From assembly GCA_964006375.1 (NCBI GenBank), contig OZ023262.1:198610778-198674777 (forward strand): a DNA stretch of 64,000 nucleotides, written 5' to 3'. Source of the DNA: Tillus elongatus. Taxonomy: Eukaryota; Arthropoda; Insecta; Coleoptera; Cleridae. Within the stretch, counting starts at the first letter, position 1. Every line of letters starts with the position of its first letter. The notes below the pieces were generated by a model, which worked only from the letters and a program-made list of their open reading frames with translations, made no database searches and was not told where the DNA came from. Made by a program: the position numbers and the translations under genes. Shown piece after piece: positions 23,808 to 33,299 of this stretch.

Positions 23808-25101
23808 CAGGGTACCCAGCGACCGGGAAAATCTGGAAAAATCAGGGAATTTGACATAACCCCACAAATGTCAGGGAAACGTCAGGGAAATTTGTGATTT
23901 TGCTGAAATGTCAGGGAAATTATTCAATGGACCTGGAAATTGTATATTTGTAAAATTCCGTCACTAGCACATTCATTGTTGTTTTGATTTCATATATGTT
24001 ATATGAATTTCTTTCACAATAATATTTTTCTACAATGGCGGACAATTGGTATATTAATTGAAACCGCCAATGAACTCAGACACATGTCACATGCGCTGAT
24101 ATAAATATAGCGTCTTCTTCATATCAAACATGTCTCATTCGCTCATATCACTTGGAATGTTCTTCTTTGAATGCATAAAATGCAAAATCCATTCTAGTTA
24201 TAGGCGCCGTAGAGCTGCGCTGTGAATGTGTTTATTCGACTGTAACCTTTATGACCATGTAAAATAGAATTAAAGTTGGAGTGAAAATATTGGGCATTTG
24301 TATAGGGATATTTATGTCGTAATCTACAAGAGAAAACTTTAATATCGCAACGTATTGTTTATGATAATTTAAAGAAATTAGCAAGAGTGGGAAATATAGA
24401 AATCAACTATAAGCAGAGGCAGTACGTTAAAAATTCATATCATGATTATACAAGAATTCTTGATGAAAATCAGAAGACAATGTTTAAGATTAGCAAAGCA
24501 GAAGAAAAAATGAAACAAAGCACGTAGAGAAATATCACAATTAGAAATGAGGAAAAAATACATTAAATAAAATGCAAAATATGAAACTGAAGTCTTAATA
24601 TCTAAAATTACCGCATTGAGAAAATATGTATGAATAATTCCTACTATCTTATTTCAATGTGGTTATTACGATTGGCTTCTTTTAAGTAAACATATGAGAT
24701 GTGAGTTATTATTGGTTTTTTTTTTTTACATTATTATATTGAGTAAGGAGACATGTTTTCATTCGAATGCTTGAAGAGTAGTTACAGTATGGTTCTTGTG
24801 GCTCATTTAGATTAAAATGAGTGAAACTGTGTTAAGTAGTTACTGCAAAAACATGCAATGGACTAAAGTCATTTAATAGGCAAAAGGTTATCACTTTTCT
24901 GTACTAGTTGAACAGAATTAAGCATGTTTGTGTTTTTGATAATGTATGTCTTAAAAATAATTTTTGTTCAGAACTTTTATTTAGTTTGTTAACAAAAGTA
25001 TTCAGAGATGTGTGACTTTCATTTCAAGGATTGTGAAAAATGCATTCGAGGGGCCTGGAAATGTCAGGGAATTTGATTTTTGATCTCTGCTGGGTACCCT
25101 C
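23808..25101. mobile_element. hAT-like non-autonomous element, copy 1 (CAGGGTACCC ends)
   Basis: Starts CAGGGTACCCAGC and ends GCTGGGTACCCT(C), flanked by TACTA on both sides (23803-23807, 25102-25106). Many short words CTGGAAA and TCAGGGAAATT repeat within the first 150 bp and again near the right end. Such subterminal repeats are typical transposase-binding patterns. A weak coding-like stretch near 24390-24560 is full of stops. The CAGGG start and CCTGGAAA text resemble hAT elements. The 5-6 bp duplication is shorter than the usual 8 bp of the superfamily. Confidence 0.7.
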
Positions 25102-25106
25102 TACTA

Positions 25107-25715
25107 GCTTATGACCAGGGCGAGCAGTACTCAGGAAGCAGGGTTAATGATGCAAAATTATATTTGCCACGTTGGGAGCTGATTTGAGGGTAATGCACTC
25201 AAGTTAAATGAAAATGATCTAGAAGTGAAAATTTTTAATATACTATGTCCTTTAAGACAGAGTAAAAAATATATCCCATAATACAGTTAAGCACTATTTG
25301 CTAAATGGGGCTTTTTATATCCTTGTTGAATATTTTAATTATAGTCAGTGTTCTTAAGTTTATTTTCCTGTATCGTGTGTTTCTGCTTTTGGTTTGCAAT
25401 GTTGTAATATTTTATACATTTGTGTGTATTTTATGTAATTGTATTTAAGGTGTGTTAGTTTGTATACATTGGATTTTATTGTTGTGGTTCTATATGTTTG
25501 TTTTGTTCATAATATTGATTTGATTTTGTTTGACTGACCGTGTAGTTTTGATGGTGAATAAATATGATATGATATGATATGATATGATATATGATATATA
25601 TTCAGTGTAAAATTAGTATAATTGACATTCATGCGGTTGTCTGGATGGATATTGTCTATCATTTGGATGTTTATGGGGTGAATATGTTTGTGAATAATTG
25701 TTTTTATATCGACAG
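25107..25715. other. End of intron 2, no gene
   Basis: AT-rich sequence with a small pentanucleotide array (ATATG)n at about 25562-25601. The last bases form the acceptor ATATCGACAG before the exon at 25716. Confidence 0.5.
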
Positions 25716-25921
25716 CAACGTCATGTATCCGATTCACAAGTCAACAACAGGAAATCTCGTGTGGTTCGGAAAGGTAAACTAGTACAAGAAAGATGGTCCG
25801 CCGTCCAAGTAGGTGACATTATTCGTATGGACAACAATCAGTTTGTCGCAGCAGATATTCTACTATTAACAAGTAGCGAACCAAATGGCTTATGTTACAT
25901 CGAGACATCTGAATTAGACGG
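25716..25921 (+). CDS. ATP8B: P4-ATPase flippase exon: start of actuator domain
   Basis: Encodes QRHVSDSQVNNRKSRVV, then WSAVQVGDIIRMDNNQF, VAADILLLTSSEPNGLCYIE and TSELDG. These are the standard P4-ATPase steps from TM2 into the actuator domain, the part that later dephosphorylates the enzyme. The exon splits the DGET actuator motif: it ends in GACGG, and the next exon supplies the third base of the Gly codon and then GAG ACA. The acceptor is ATCGACAG, the donor GTAAGT at 25922. Confidence 0.95.
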
Positions 25922-26089
25922 GTAAGTTTGAGTTACATAATATAAGTAGCTATTGCAATAAAATGATTATGACGCATTCAATCTTATTGACCAGTTTCAC
26001 AAACACCATTTATGTTGTGATCAGTGGTTAGTTACGTGGGTCCCATTACACCTAATGAGATAGTGGAAGTAATTATAAATTTATAAAAG

Positions 26090-26389
26090 GTGAGACAACT
26101 TCTTTAAGTAAGGGCTTTGATACCACGAACCATAGAATATTATTAGAAAAGTTGAATTTCTCTGTAATAAGAGAAGTGGCATATGATATAATAAGAGTCT
26201 TACTTGTCAAATAGATGTCAGAGAATTTGGTGAAAGAACAGGCTTTTTAGGGATAAGCAATTGATCAGGGTGCCTCAAGGATCTATTTTAGGCCCAGTCT
26301 TATTCTTAGTGTATGTAAATGACCTGCCTTCAAACATTAGCTGTCCAAGGGTATGCATGTTTGGGGATGACACAACTCTCATAAAATTA
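26090..26389 (+). pseudogene. LINE family beta RT fragment, left part
   Basis: Shows FDTTNHRILLEKLNF, then a broken stretch, then IRVPQGSILGPVLFLVYVND (RT motif B) and CMFGDDTTLI, where the YADD catalytic box reads FGDD. A family alpha LINE inserted right after this point (26390), and the rest of the family beta copy resumes at 27408. Confidence 0.75.
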
Positions 26390-27407
26390 CTCGGTCCATT
26401 ACTGTTTAATATATTTATTGACCCAGTTAAACATATTTTACATGTTCCTTTTTTTTTTTAATGTCTGCAGACGATATTAAGATTTTCGCAAATATTTCGA
26501 GCGTTGATGACTGTTTGCGGCTCCAGAACTGTCTTCAGATCCTTGATGAATGGTGTTGTCGGAGTGGTCTTTCTATGAATGTTTCCAAGTGTTGTGTGAT
26601 GTCCTTTACTCGAAATAAGAAAGCAATCACTTTCGGGTACAATATAAGAGGGCTTCCACTTGATCGCCCCGGGACAGTTAAGAACCTTGGAGTTGTTTTT
26701 GATGGTACTCTATCTTTTAAACCACACTATGAGCAGACTGACAGTTCTGATTACAAAACTCTAGGGTTTCTGATAAGAAACAGCAAACATTTCTCACAGA
26801 CTGACACCCTCCTCCTGCTCTTTAGCTGTTTGGTTAGGTGCCGACTTGAATATGGCTCAGTTGTGTGGGCTCCTACTTATGAGATACACATGTGGCAAGC
26901 CTGGAATCAGCGCAATGGAAATTTCTCAAATTTCTTAGCTTTCATGAGGATGGTCGATATCCGTCTATTGGTTTTCCTCAGGAAAGTTTACTTCTCCGCT
27001 TTAGTCTGCAGAGTCTGTCCATGCGCAGGCAGTGCAGTTTGATTATATTTTTATATAAACTGGTTAATTCTGTGTTCGACTGCCCTAGTCTGCTTCAGCA
27101 ACTTAATTTCAATGTGCCTCGTATTGCAGCACGTTTTCCAGGCTTATTCTATCTCCCGACTGCTCGTACACGATTGCTGCGATCGTCTCCAATTTACCAG
27201 ATGTGCAATGATTACTCTGTACTGCAAGACCGCCTAGATATCTTCTCATGTAACATATCAGAGATAAAAATGTTTTTCAAAGCGACCTAATTTGTGACTC
27301 TGTTTTTGTATTGTTAGCTTGATTATTGTTAGTTATTATGCTTTGTGTATTGGCCCATCCTTAATTTGGCTTTTAAGCTGTTGGATGGTGTATGAATAAA
27401 TAAATAA
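26390..27407 (+). mobile_element. 5'-truncated Jockey-like LINE (family alpha)
   Basis: Begins inside the RT (LGPLLFNIFIDPVKHILHVPF) and runs through the altered active site (SADDIKIFA in place of YADD, after a T-run) to the thumb region: LPLDRPGTVKNLGVVFDGTL, LVRCRLEYGSVVWAPTYEIH. A frame change near 26895 is followed by more C-terminal text to about 27290. It ends in GAATAAATAAATAAAA. Short matching flanks (AAAATTAC, AAAAATAC) suggest a small TSD. The 39185-42113 copy is close to it in sequence. Confidence 0.8.
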
Positions 27408-27620
27408 AAATACTGGAAAGTCAAAAGAAGCTGTCCAACACAGTACGGGTAAACCACTGAAAGAAGCAGAACATTGGTTTGTTTCAAATTGTTTAAAACT
27501 AAATAAACAGAAGATGAAGATCATACAATTGTCAACGAGGAAAAAACTTGAAGCACACAGGTACATAGGATAAAGTTCTTAGGTATTATATTAAACTCTA
27601 AACTTACCTGAGCTAGCCCA
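27408..27620 (+). pseudogene. LINE family beta RT fragment, right part
   Basis: Reads LKEAEHWFVSNCLKLNKQKM, then IIQLST and, with a shift, KFLGIILNSKLT. This is the RT segment that follows the YADD box in LINEs (...NKLxLNxxKTxxI...FLGxxxDxxLxW). It completes the copy interrupted at 26389. Confidence 0.65.
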
Positions 27621-28199
27621 ACAAGCATCAAAATGGAGGTTGAAAGAACGAGAGTGTGTGTGATAACCGAATACAGCTTACTGTAACAGGTTGAAGTCTA
27701 AACCATCAATCAGACACCAGTGCATACCGCTTCCCGTATATAACATGCTGTAACTCGTACGTCGTACCACCACATGCACCTTATGTGGTGGCACAAACAT
27801 GCTACGATGTGGATGCGTCATCATCACCAGTGCGATGTAGATAAAATGGATCTCGAGAATACTGGAAATACTGAATATACTGAATTTTGGATATTACAAA
27901 TAACATCATCAGTCGCGAAAATACCGAAAAATTTCGCTATTGGACAATAAATCCCGGGAATCAAATACCTTAGAAAAAGTCCGAGATCCTGGTATCTCGA
28001 AATTTCTGTATCCCAGTATTGGATACCCTCTGTGTATGTATTTTATTTATACATGGATTGCTATGCATTTTAAATTATAATGTTGACATGTCATTGAATT
28101 TTGATTACCAATAAGATTATTATTATTATTTCTTGAAATTATGCAAAGTTATGGATTAGAACAGACTATGGATGAAACAAAAAATCACTTATAAAGAAT
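27621..28199. other. Non-coding stretch, nothing recognised
   Basis: The bases around 27770-27850 are moderately GC-rich and contain ACCACATGCACCTTATGTGG, a small hairpin. I recognise no gene or element. Confidence 0.4.
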
Positions 28200-28880
28200 A
28201 TTTTTGTTTCAAAAAATGTCAAATGCAAATCTAATATAGTTTTTTCTGCTTTGTCCAATCATTTGGGCTTACTATCAAATATTGATATAAATAAAGAAAC
28301 CAGAAAAAATTGCAAAATGTACCGAAGTTGTTATACCAAGAACAAACTGAGAATATTTAAAGAAGAGTTAGAAAATATTGATTGGTTGCAAAGAGTCCGT
28401 TCAATTCAAGAGATAAATATGGCATATGATGTGTTTTTAGACATCCTTGTGAGTAGTATGACAAAAATATTTCTGATGAAGATAGTTCAGCTTGGTTCAT
28501 ACACTCGCAAACTGCGAAATCACAGCAAAACGTATCCTTATTGGTTTATTTTAAATAATATCATCATATTATTTAAAATAAACCAATAGGAATCAGTTTC
28601 ACAATTCGCGAGTGTATGAAAGAAAAATATATGAAATAGAAAACCATAGATAACAAAAGATAAATGACCTAAAGGGAGAACTATCCAAACAAGACTACAC
28701 TCACATTTAAAAAGACGTGAAAAATACCATTCAGGCAGCAAACAGAAACCACAACGAAAAACGAACGAAATTAGCATCCAACAAAACCAAAGTATTTGGA
28801 AAACAATAAAAGAACATCTCCCCACAACAATTCAAACTGAAACATTTTTGCAAGGAAAGAAGAAAAAATTACTATGTTGA
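28200..28880 (+). pseudogene. LINE family beta, region before the RT
   Basis: Text such as KNKLRIFKEELENIDWLQRV and, after the hairpin insertion at 28498-28618, SIQQNQSIWKTIKEHLPTT is the linker between endonuclease and reverse transcriptase in Jockey/CR1-like LINEs. It is broken by the hairpin and by stops. Identification is by pattern only. Confidence 0.5.
28498..28618. repeat. Short hairpin element (MITE-like)
   Basis: A 23 bp perfect inverted repeat (28539-28561 and 28566-28588, beginning TATTGGTTTATTTTAAATAA) closes on a 4-base loop. Outside it, CATACACTCGC and GCGAGTGTATG extend the hairpin to about 55 bp per arm. It splits a LINE fragment. Confidence 0.85.
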
Positions 28881-29332
28881 ATAAAGCTAATATGCAATTT
28901 TAGAAATGTATCCAAACATAGACCAAGCAAAACCAATAGACAGTGTTGTGAGTTTGGTGCTGGGTATGCAGTTTTCCCTAATGGTTCTGGTGCCATACAT
29001 TTTCGTTCTTCTCTAATTCTCCAACAATGGTATAGATAAGAAAAAATTGTCAAAATACAGCTGAAAACTAATATTAGAATATCTTTCTCTCAATCGATTG
29101 GCATATTTTAAAATAGCAGCTGTTCCCACGCCAAGGTCTTTATACTTGGTACTAATATTGGTCGTAGTAGCTCCCTGGTATGGTTTAAACCAATTTATAT
29201 AGCCTTGTTTTATAGTGCTCAACCATCATTTAAAACCATACCTTATCGGTTTCCATTTATAAATTGTTCACATCCATGTTTGCTGTTAAGTACACTTAGA
29301 GAACACCCAAATCACCACAACACATATTTCAG

Positions 29333-29380
29333 AGACCTTACGATCGTTTCGTTGACAAAGTCAACATCTTCAGATGGAGA
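29333..29380 (-). ncRNA. Hammerhead-like motif in PLE2, left arm
   Basis: On the - strand: CTGAAGA (29367-29373), stem II GTTGAC/GTCAAC with loop TTT, GAAA, C-GATC-G, and GTA as the cleavage triplet (29339-29341). Stem I is weakened compared with the right arm. One extra U lies between the box and stem II. Confidence 0.6.
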
Positions 29381-30047
29381 AAATTCGAACATAAAAAACT
29401 AGATCCCGTATATTTATATCACGTCAAGGTAAACGAACTAGTCCGAAGTAAAGTTGTCGTCCAAGAACGATCATTTGTTTATTGCGTAGTGAAACTACTA
29501 GGTCGGAAACCTGCTTTAATCTTCTGGTCGACAAATTTATGACCCTTATCTAATATAGGTGTAAAAGGACCCGAGTTATCTAAAGAATCAGCACGTTTCC
29601 TTTCGATCTAGAAATTTACTATGTAGTTATTGGATCATGCTGATAACGACATCTGGTAAGATAAACAACATCAACTCAACTCATCTTTTTTTAAATTAGA
29701 AAAGACAGATATCTGGGTTTTTAGTTTTCTAATTTTAAAAAAGATGAGTTGAGTTGATGTTGTTTATTTCACCAGATATCGTTATCGGCATGATCCAATA
29801 TCCACATGGTAAATTTCTAATCAAAAGGAAACGTGCTGATTCTTTAGATAACTCGGGTCCTTTTACACCTATATCAGATAAGGGTCATAAATTTGTCGAC
29901 CAGAAGATTAAAGCAGGTCTCCGACCTAGTAGTTTCACTGCGCAATAAACAAACGATCGTTCTTGGACGACAACTTTACTTCGGACTAATTTGTTTACCT
30001 TGACGCGATATAAATACACGGGATCTAGTTTTTTATGTTAGAATTTT

Positions 30048-30095
30048 CTTCCTCTGAAGATGTTGACATTGTCAACGAAACGATCGTAAGGTCTC
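30048..30095 (+). ncRNA. Hammerhead-like motif in PLE2, right arm
   Basis: CTGAAGA (30054-30060), extra T (30061), stem II GTTGAC/GTCAAC with loop ATT (30062-30076), GAAA (30077-30080), C-GATC-G (30081-30086), cleavage triplet GTA (30086-30088), stem I CCT/AGG. Position 7 of the box tolerates any base, so CUGAAGA is allowed. It has the same fold as the PLE1 motif with different stem II bases. Confidence 0.65.
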
Positions 30096-30990
30096 TGAAA
30101 TATGTGTTGTGGTGATTTGGGTGTTCTCCAAGTGTACTTATTAGTGCTCATCACAGGTTACAGTTTTTCACATAGTCATGTTTGCTGTAATAAGGCATCA
30201 TGGCCTCATCAATGCTATGATTTTCAAGAAATCTATTTGCTAAAAACGTTTTGTTCAGTTGGTTAAAAAATGGCGTAACTTTTGCAAATTTATCATTTCG
30301 ATCTATGTTGGTATTGTCAGAAAAATTTATATTGGACATAATGAACTCAAATTTATCTCTAGATATGGCTCGACTTTCCATTATGTTATAAGTGTCTTCA
30401 GCTTACTCCCAATACATCCTACGACATGGAACATCTAAATATCCAGATAGACTTAGAACACCTAGGTAACATTTCATCTCAGATAACTTAATTATGGTGG
30501 TTTTTTTTGTGATGCATATCTATTCATTTTTCGAGGGGTTTTGTAAAAAATTCGTCATAGACAAATCTCACGAAATAGTTATATGGATTGTTGCTTTCAA
30601 TGTTAAAATTTGAGTTTAGAAAATACTTGAGGATGCCGTCAAGTTGCCTTTCTCATAATCAGATTCTTTTCTTTTCTTTATTACCTTTGCTTGTTCTGAA
30701 AGGTTGTAAGAGGTAAATCATTATCAGATGACCAGTCATCAGTATCTTGAGCACAATTTAGTTCTACTTAACTCTGCATTTGCGAACTAGGTAAATTGTT
30801 TATATCAACATAATCCTCATCAGTGACATCTCCACATTCATTTGTTGGTGGCAGTAGCATTTATATCATCATCTTCTAATATTGATAACACTTCGTGAAG
30901 GGTGAAGCCTGTGAAAATATAAAAGTATTTTATGTCATACTAGTTCATTATTGTGATTTTATTGCTTAGTTACCAGCTACATAATGGTGT

Positions 30991-31090
30991 ACTTTATGCC
31001 CACGGGCCATAAAGTGTACTTTATGCCCATGGGCCATAAAGTGTACTTTATGGCCCGTGCGGGCAAAACGTACACTTTATGGCCCGCGCG
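30991..31090. repeat. GC-rich 27 bp repeat with inverted copies
   Basis: GTGTACTTTATGCCC(A)CGGGCCATAAA repeats about three times, and the last part runs in reverse (GTACACTTTATGGCCCG). Each unit is itself nearly palindromic around GGGCC. It stands out from the AT-rich surroundings. Confidence 0.85.
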
Positions 31091-31932
31091 CACATCTAAA
31101 CAAATAATTATTGTTTGACTTCTTTAATAACCTTTATTAATGAAATTACAGATAATGGAATAAAAGTAATATGTAAATATTTAATTAACATTATTTAGTC
31201 GAATTAACATAAAATTGACAGTTCTGAAAAGATCCGGTGATAGTTAGGTTGTCTTCAGCAAACAGTGATTTATGTTTCATTGTTTGGGTATGACTAGTAT
31301 GACATAAAATTTTGTAGGCACCGCTGGTATAAATAGTGGTGTATGCCCTCGACAGACTTACAAACCCACGGGCCAGAGGCCCTCGGATTTGTAAAATTGT
31401 AAAATCGTCGCTCTCAGGCATAAACATCTATTTATACCCTAGGTACATAAATAAATATTATATCATGCCTGATGTTCTACATGTAGTATACCTTATTTTG
31501 CTGTTAAATATCTGAGTAAAAATTCGACAGACATCAAATTATATGTGTCATGAAACTTGCATATATCGATGAAATAAATCACTGACTGAAATAATATTAA
31601 TGTAAAAACAAAGTATGGAAATATTCACTAACCTCACAAAATTCACAGTATAAAACATGCTATTATTTCGAGATTTCGACATATACAAATGTGGTGTTTT
31701 ATACAATAGACTCCGTCATACGCCTTTCACGAGCAAGAGTTACTCTAGTACTGGCTTGTAAAGGATATTGTCTACTGCAAGTGGTGGGGATTAGACAAGA
31801 ACTGACTTGTTAAAGGTGTACTAAATATAGGACATCAGGCATATTTGGGTTAAGTTAAATTTATGTTTCGACCCAAAATTCTAAATATATTTTGTAGTGA
31901 ATGTGCTAACTATGTTTTTTTTTTTAATTTAG
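31091..31932. other. End of intron 3, no gene
   Basis: I see no gene. A second copy of ACAAACCCACGGGCCAGAGG near 31360 recalls the repeat at 30991. The acceptor is TTTTAATTTAG (to 31932). Confidence 0.4.
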
Positions 31933-32263
31933 GGAGACAAATTTAAAATGTCGCCAATGTCTGGTGGAGACTGCAGTTATGGGGCAGGATGATGCCAATT
32001 TAAGTGAATTTGATGGTGAAATCGTGTGTGAGACTCCTAATAATTTGTTAAATAAGTTTGAAGGTGCCCTAACGTGGAAAAATAAGACTTATTCATTAGA
32101 CAATGATAAAATTATATTACGGGGCTGCGTACTTCGTAATACACAGTGGTGCTACGGTGTCGTCATCTTTGCTGGCAAAGATACGAAACTTATGCAGAAT
32201 AGTGGGAAGACCAAATTCAAACGCACTAGTATAGATAGGCTTCTTAATTTCTTAATTATAGGT
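31933..32263 (+). CDS. ATP8B: P4-ATPase flippase exon: actuator domain to TM3
   Basis: Completes the DGET motif and continues ETNLKCRQCLVET, then FDGEIVCETPNNLLNKFEG, DKIILRGCVLRNTQWCYGVV and FAGKDTKLMQNSGKTKFKRT. DGET is the P4 form of the actuator loop that removes the phosphate; its Glu is present. The IILRGC.LRNT.W and KLM.NSG..KFKRTS segments lead into TM3 (FLIIG...). The donor GTAAGT at 32264 is preferred over the GTGTAA three bases earlier, because it keeps phase 0 with 51710. A mariner MITE begins 51 bp after the donor. Confidence 0.95.
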
Positions 32264-32314
32264 GTAAGTATTTTTCACTTGCTCGTGCTTTTATAGTTGC
32301 ATGCTATGATTATA

Positions 32315-32983
32315 CAGGGTGATTTACGCAACACGTTAGTTAAAGTTTTCCTACTTCTAGCTTTCATACTTTTTTCTGAAAATTTGGACCTAGCCATTAT
32401 GGCTGAAGTTCTGTCCAAATGAAATAGCTTTAAAATGGCTGCTCTTCTGGTTATGCCATATTTTGTTGTACACTGTTTGTAACACGTTCACCCACTTTAG
32501 TGTACAAGTACTGCATACGAACGTGCTACAAACAGTGTACAATTTGCGAACATTCTGTGTTAAGAAATGAAATTCTGATTTGATATCTCCAAAGAACACT
32601 ATTAGCTGTTTGTAGGTACCAATTTGTGTCATGGCTTGTTGCTAAACGGTCGAGATATAGATTATAGATTTTTTTTAATTGACCTCTCTCTGTCAAATGT
32701 TTGACGAAACTTGAACAACCCAAAAAATCCTGTTTTTCTACCAATAATGTCCCAAATGAATTCAAACTAGAATTTTAGGTACGATTCAGAAATGTAATAA
32801 TATATAGGGTGTTTTATTTAAAATAACAAGAGTTGATGGCAACTTACGGTATAACCGGAACAGCAGCCATTTAAAAACAATTTCATTTGGATAGGACAAT
32901 ATTGGCTAGATCCAAATTTTCGGAAAAAAATTTCAGCTGGAAGTACGAATACCTCTAACTAACGGGTTTTGTGAATCACCCTG
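32315..32983. mobile_element. mariner-type MITE with TA duplication
   Basis: Begins CAGGGTGATTTACGCAACAC and ends with GTGAATCACCCTG, both flanked by TA. The inverted repeats are about 170 bp, with islands such as AGTTA...ACTTC, TCTGAAAATTTGG and CCAAATGAAAT. There is no transposase frame inside. An inner TATAGGGTGTTTTATTT at 32809 is similar to the ends and may be a second element end. Confidence 0.8.
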
Positions 32984-33299
32984 TATAGCCAGACATTAAA
33001 ATATTTGACAATTAAAGTAACATGCTTATTTATTTATTTATTTATGTATTTATTTACTTATTTATTTATTTATTGATATGATGAACTGTACATTTTTAAC
33101 TGTGTATATCTTGTAGGCGACCTTAAAACTGTTGCTACAGTCTGAAGTATTATTTTATGTCCAGCTGTTGAGTTTATCATTTTATAATGTTTACCTACAA
33201 TTTTATTATAATTTTATCGATAAAAGTATTTTTAGGAACTGTAGAAATGCTTAATAAATACACATTTATTATACAGGCATGATTCTGAGTAAAAGGTAT

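Larger units (their letters stand above)
29287..30170. mobile_element. Palindromic Penelope-like element PLE2 (no RT)
   Basis: The segment is an almost perfect inverted repeat: 29288-29720 against 29725-30150, centred near 29723. Its ends match PLE1 (AAATCACCACAACACAT, GTACACTT, and the GTGCTCATCACAGG tail). It carries no RT or endonuclease. The host piggyBac sequence CATGTTTGCTGT occurs at 29275-29286 and 30177-30188, part of a duplication of about 27-30 bp. It is a terminal-repeat-only derivative moved by another PLE. Confidence 0.8.
28900..30930 (-). pseudogene. piggyBac (PGBD-like) transposase remnant, split by PLE2
   Basis: On the - strand, from right to left: an acidic N-terminus (LSILEDDDINATATNECGD, near 30900), then the frame 30151-30381 with FLENHSIDEAMMPYYSKH, the D-E-A-M-x-P-Y-Y-x-K-H box holding the first catalytic Asp. 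PLE2 follows as an insertion. The gene resumes at about 29222 with INWFKPYQGATTT, ISFQLYFDNFFLSIPLLEN (second Asp context), and ends near 28930 in GTRTIRENCIP. Joining the two sides across PLE2 restores the normal order of the family. The third catalytic Asp and C-terminus are missing, and several stops remain. Confidence 0.85.

Noticed and set aside
28251..28589. A short host gene
   Set aside because: The frame runs through a hairpin insertion, and its text fits the linker of a LINE. There are no splice sites or conserved start.
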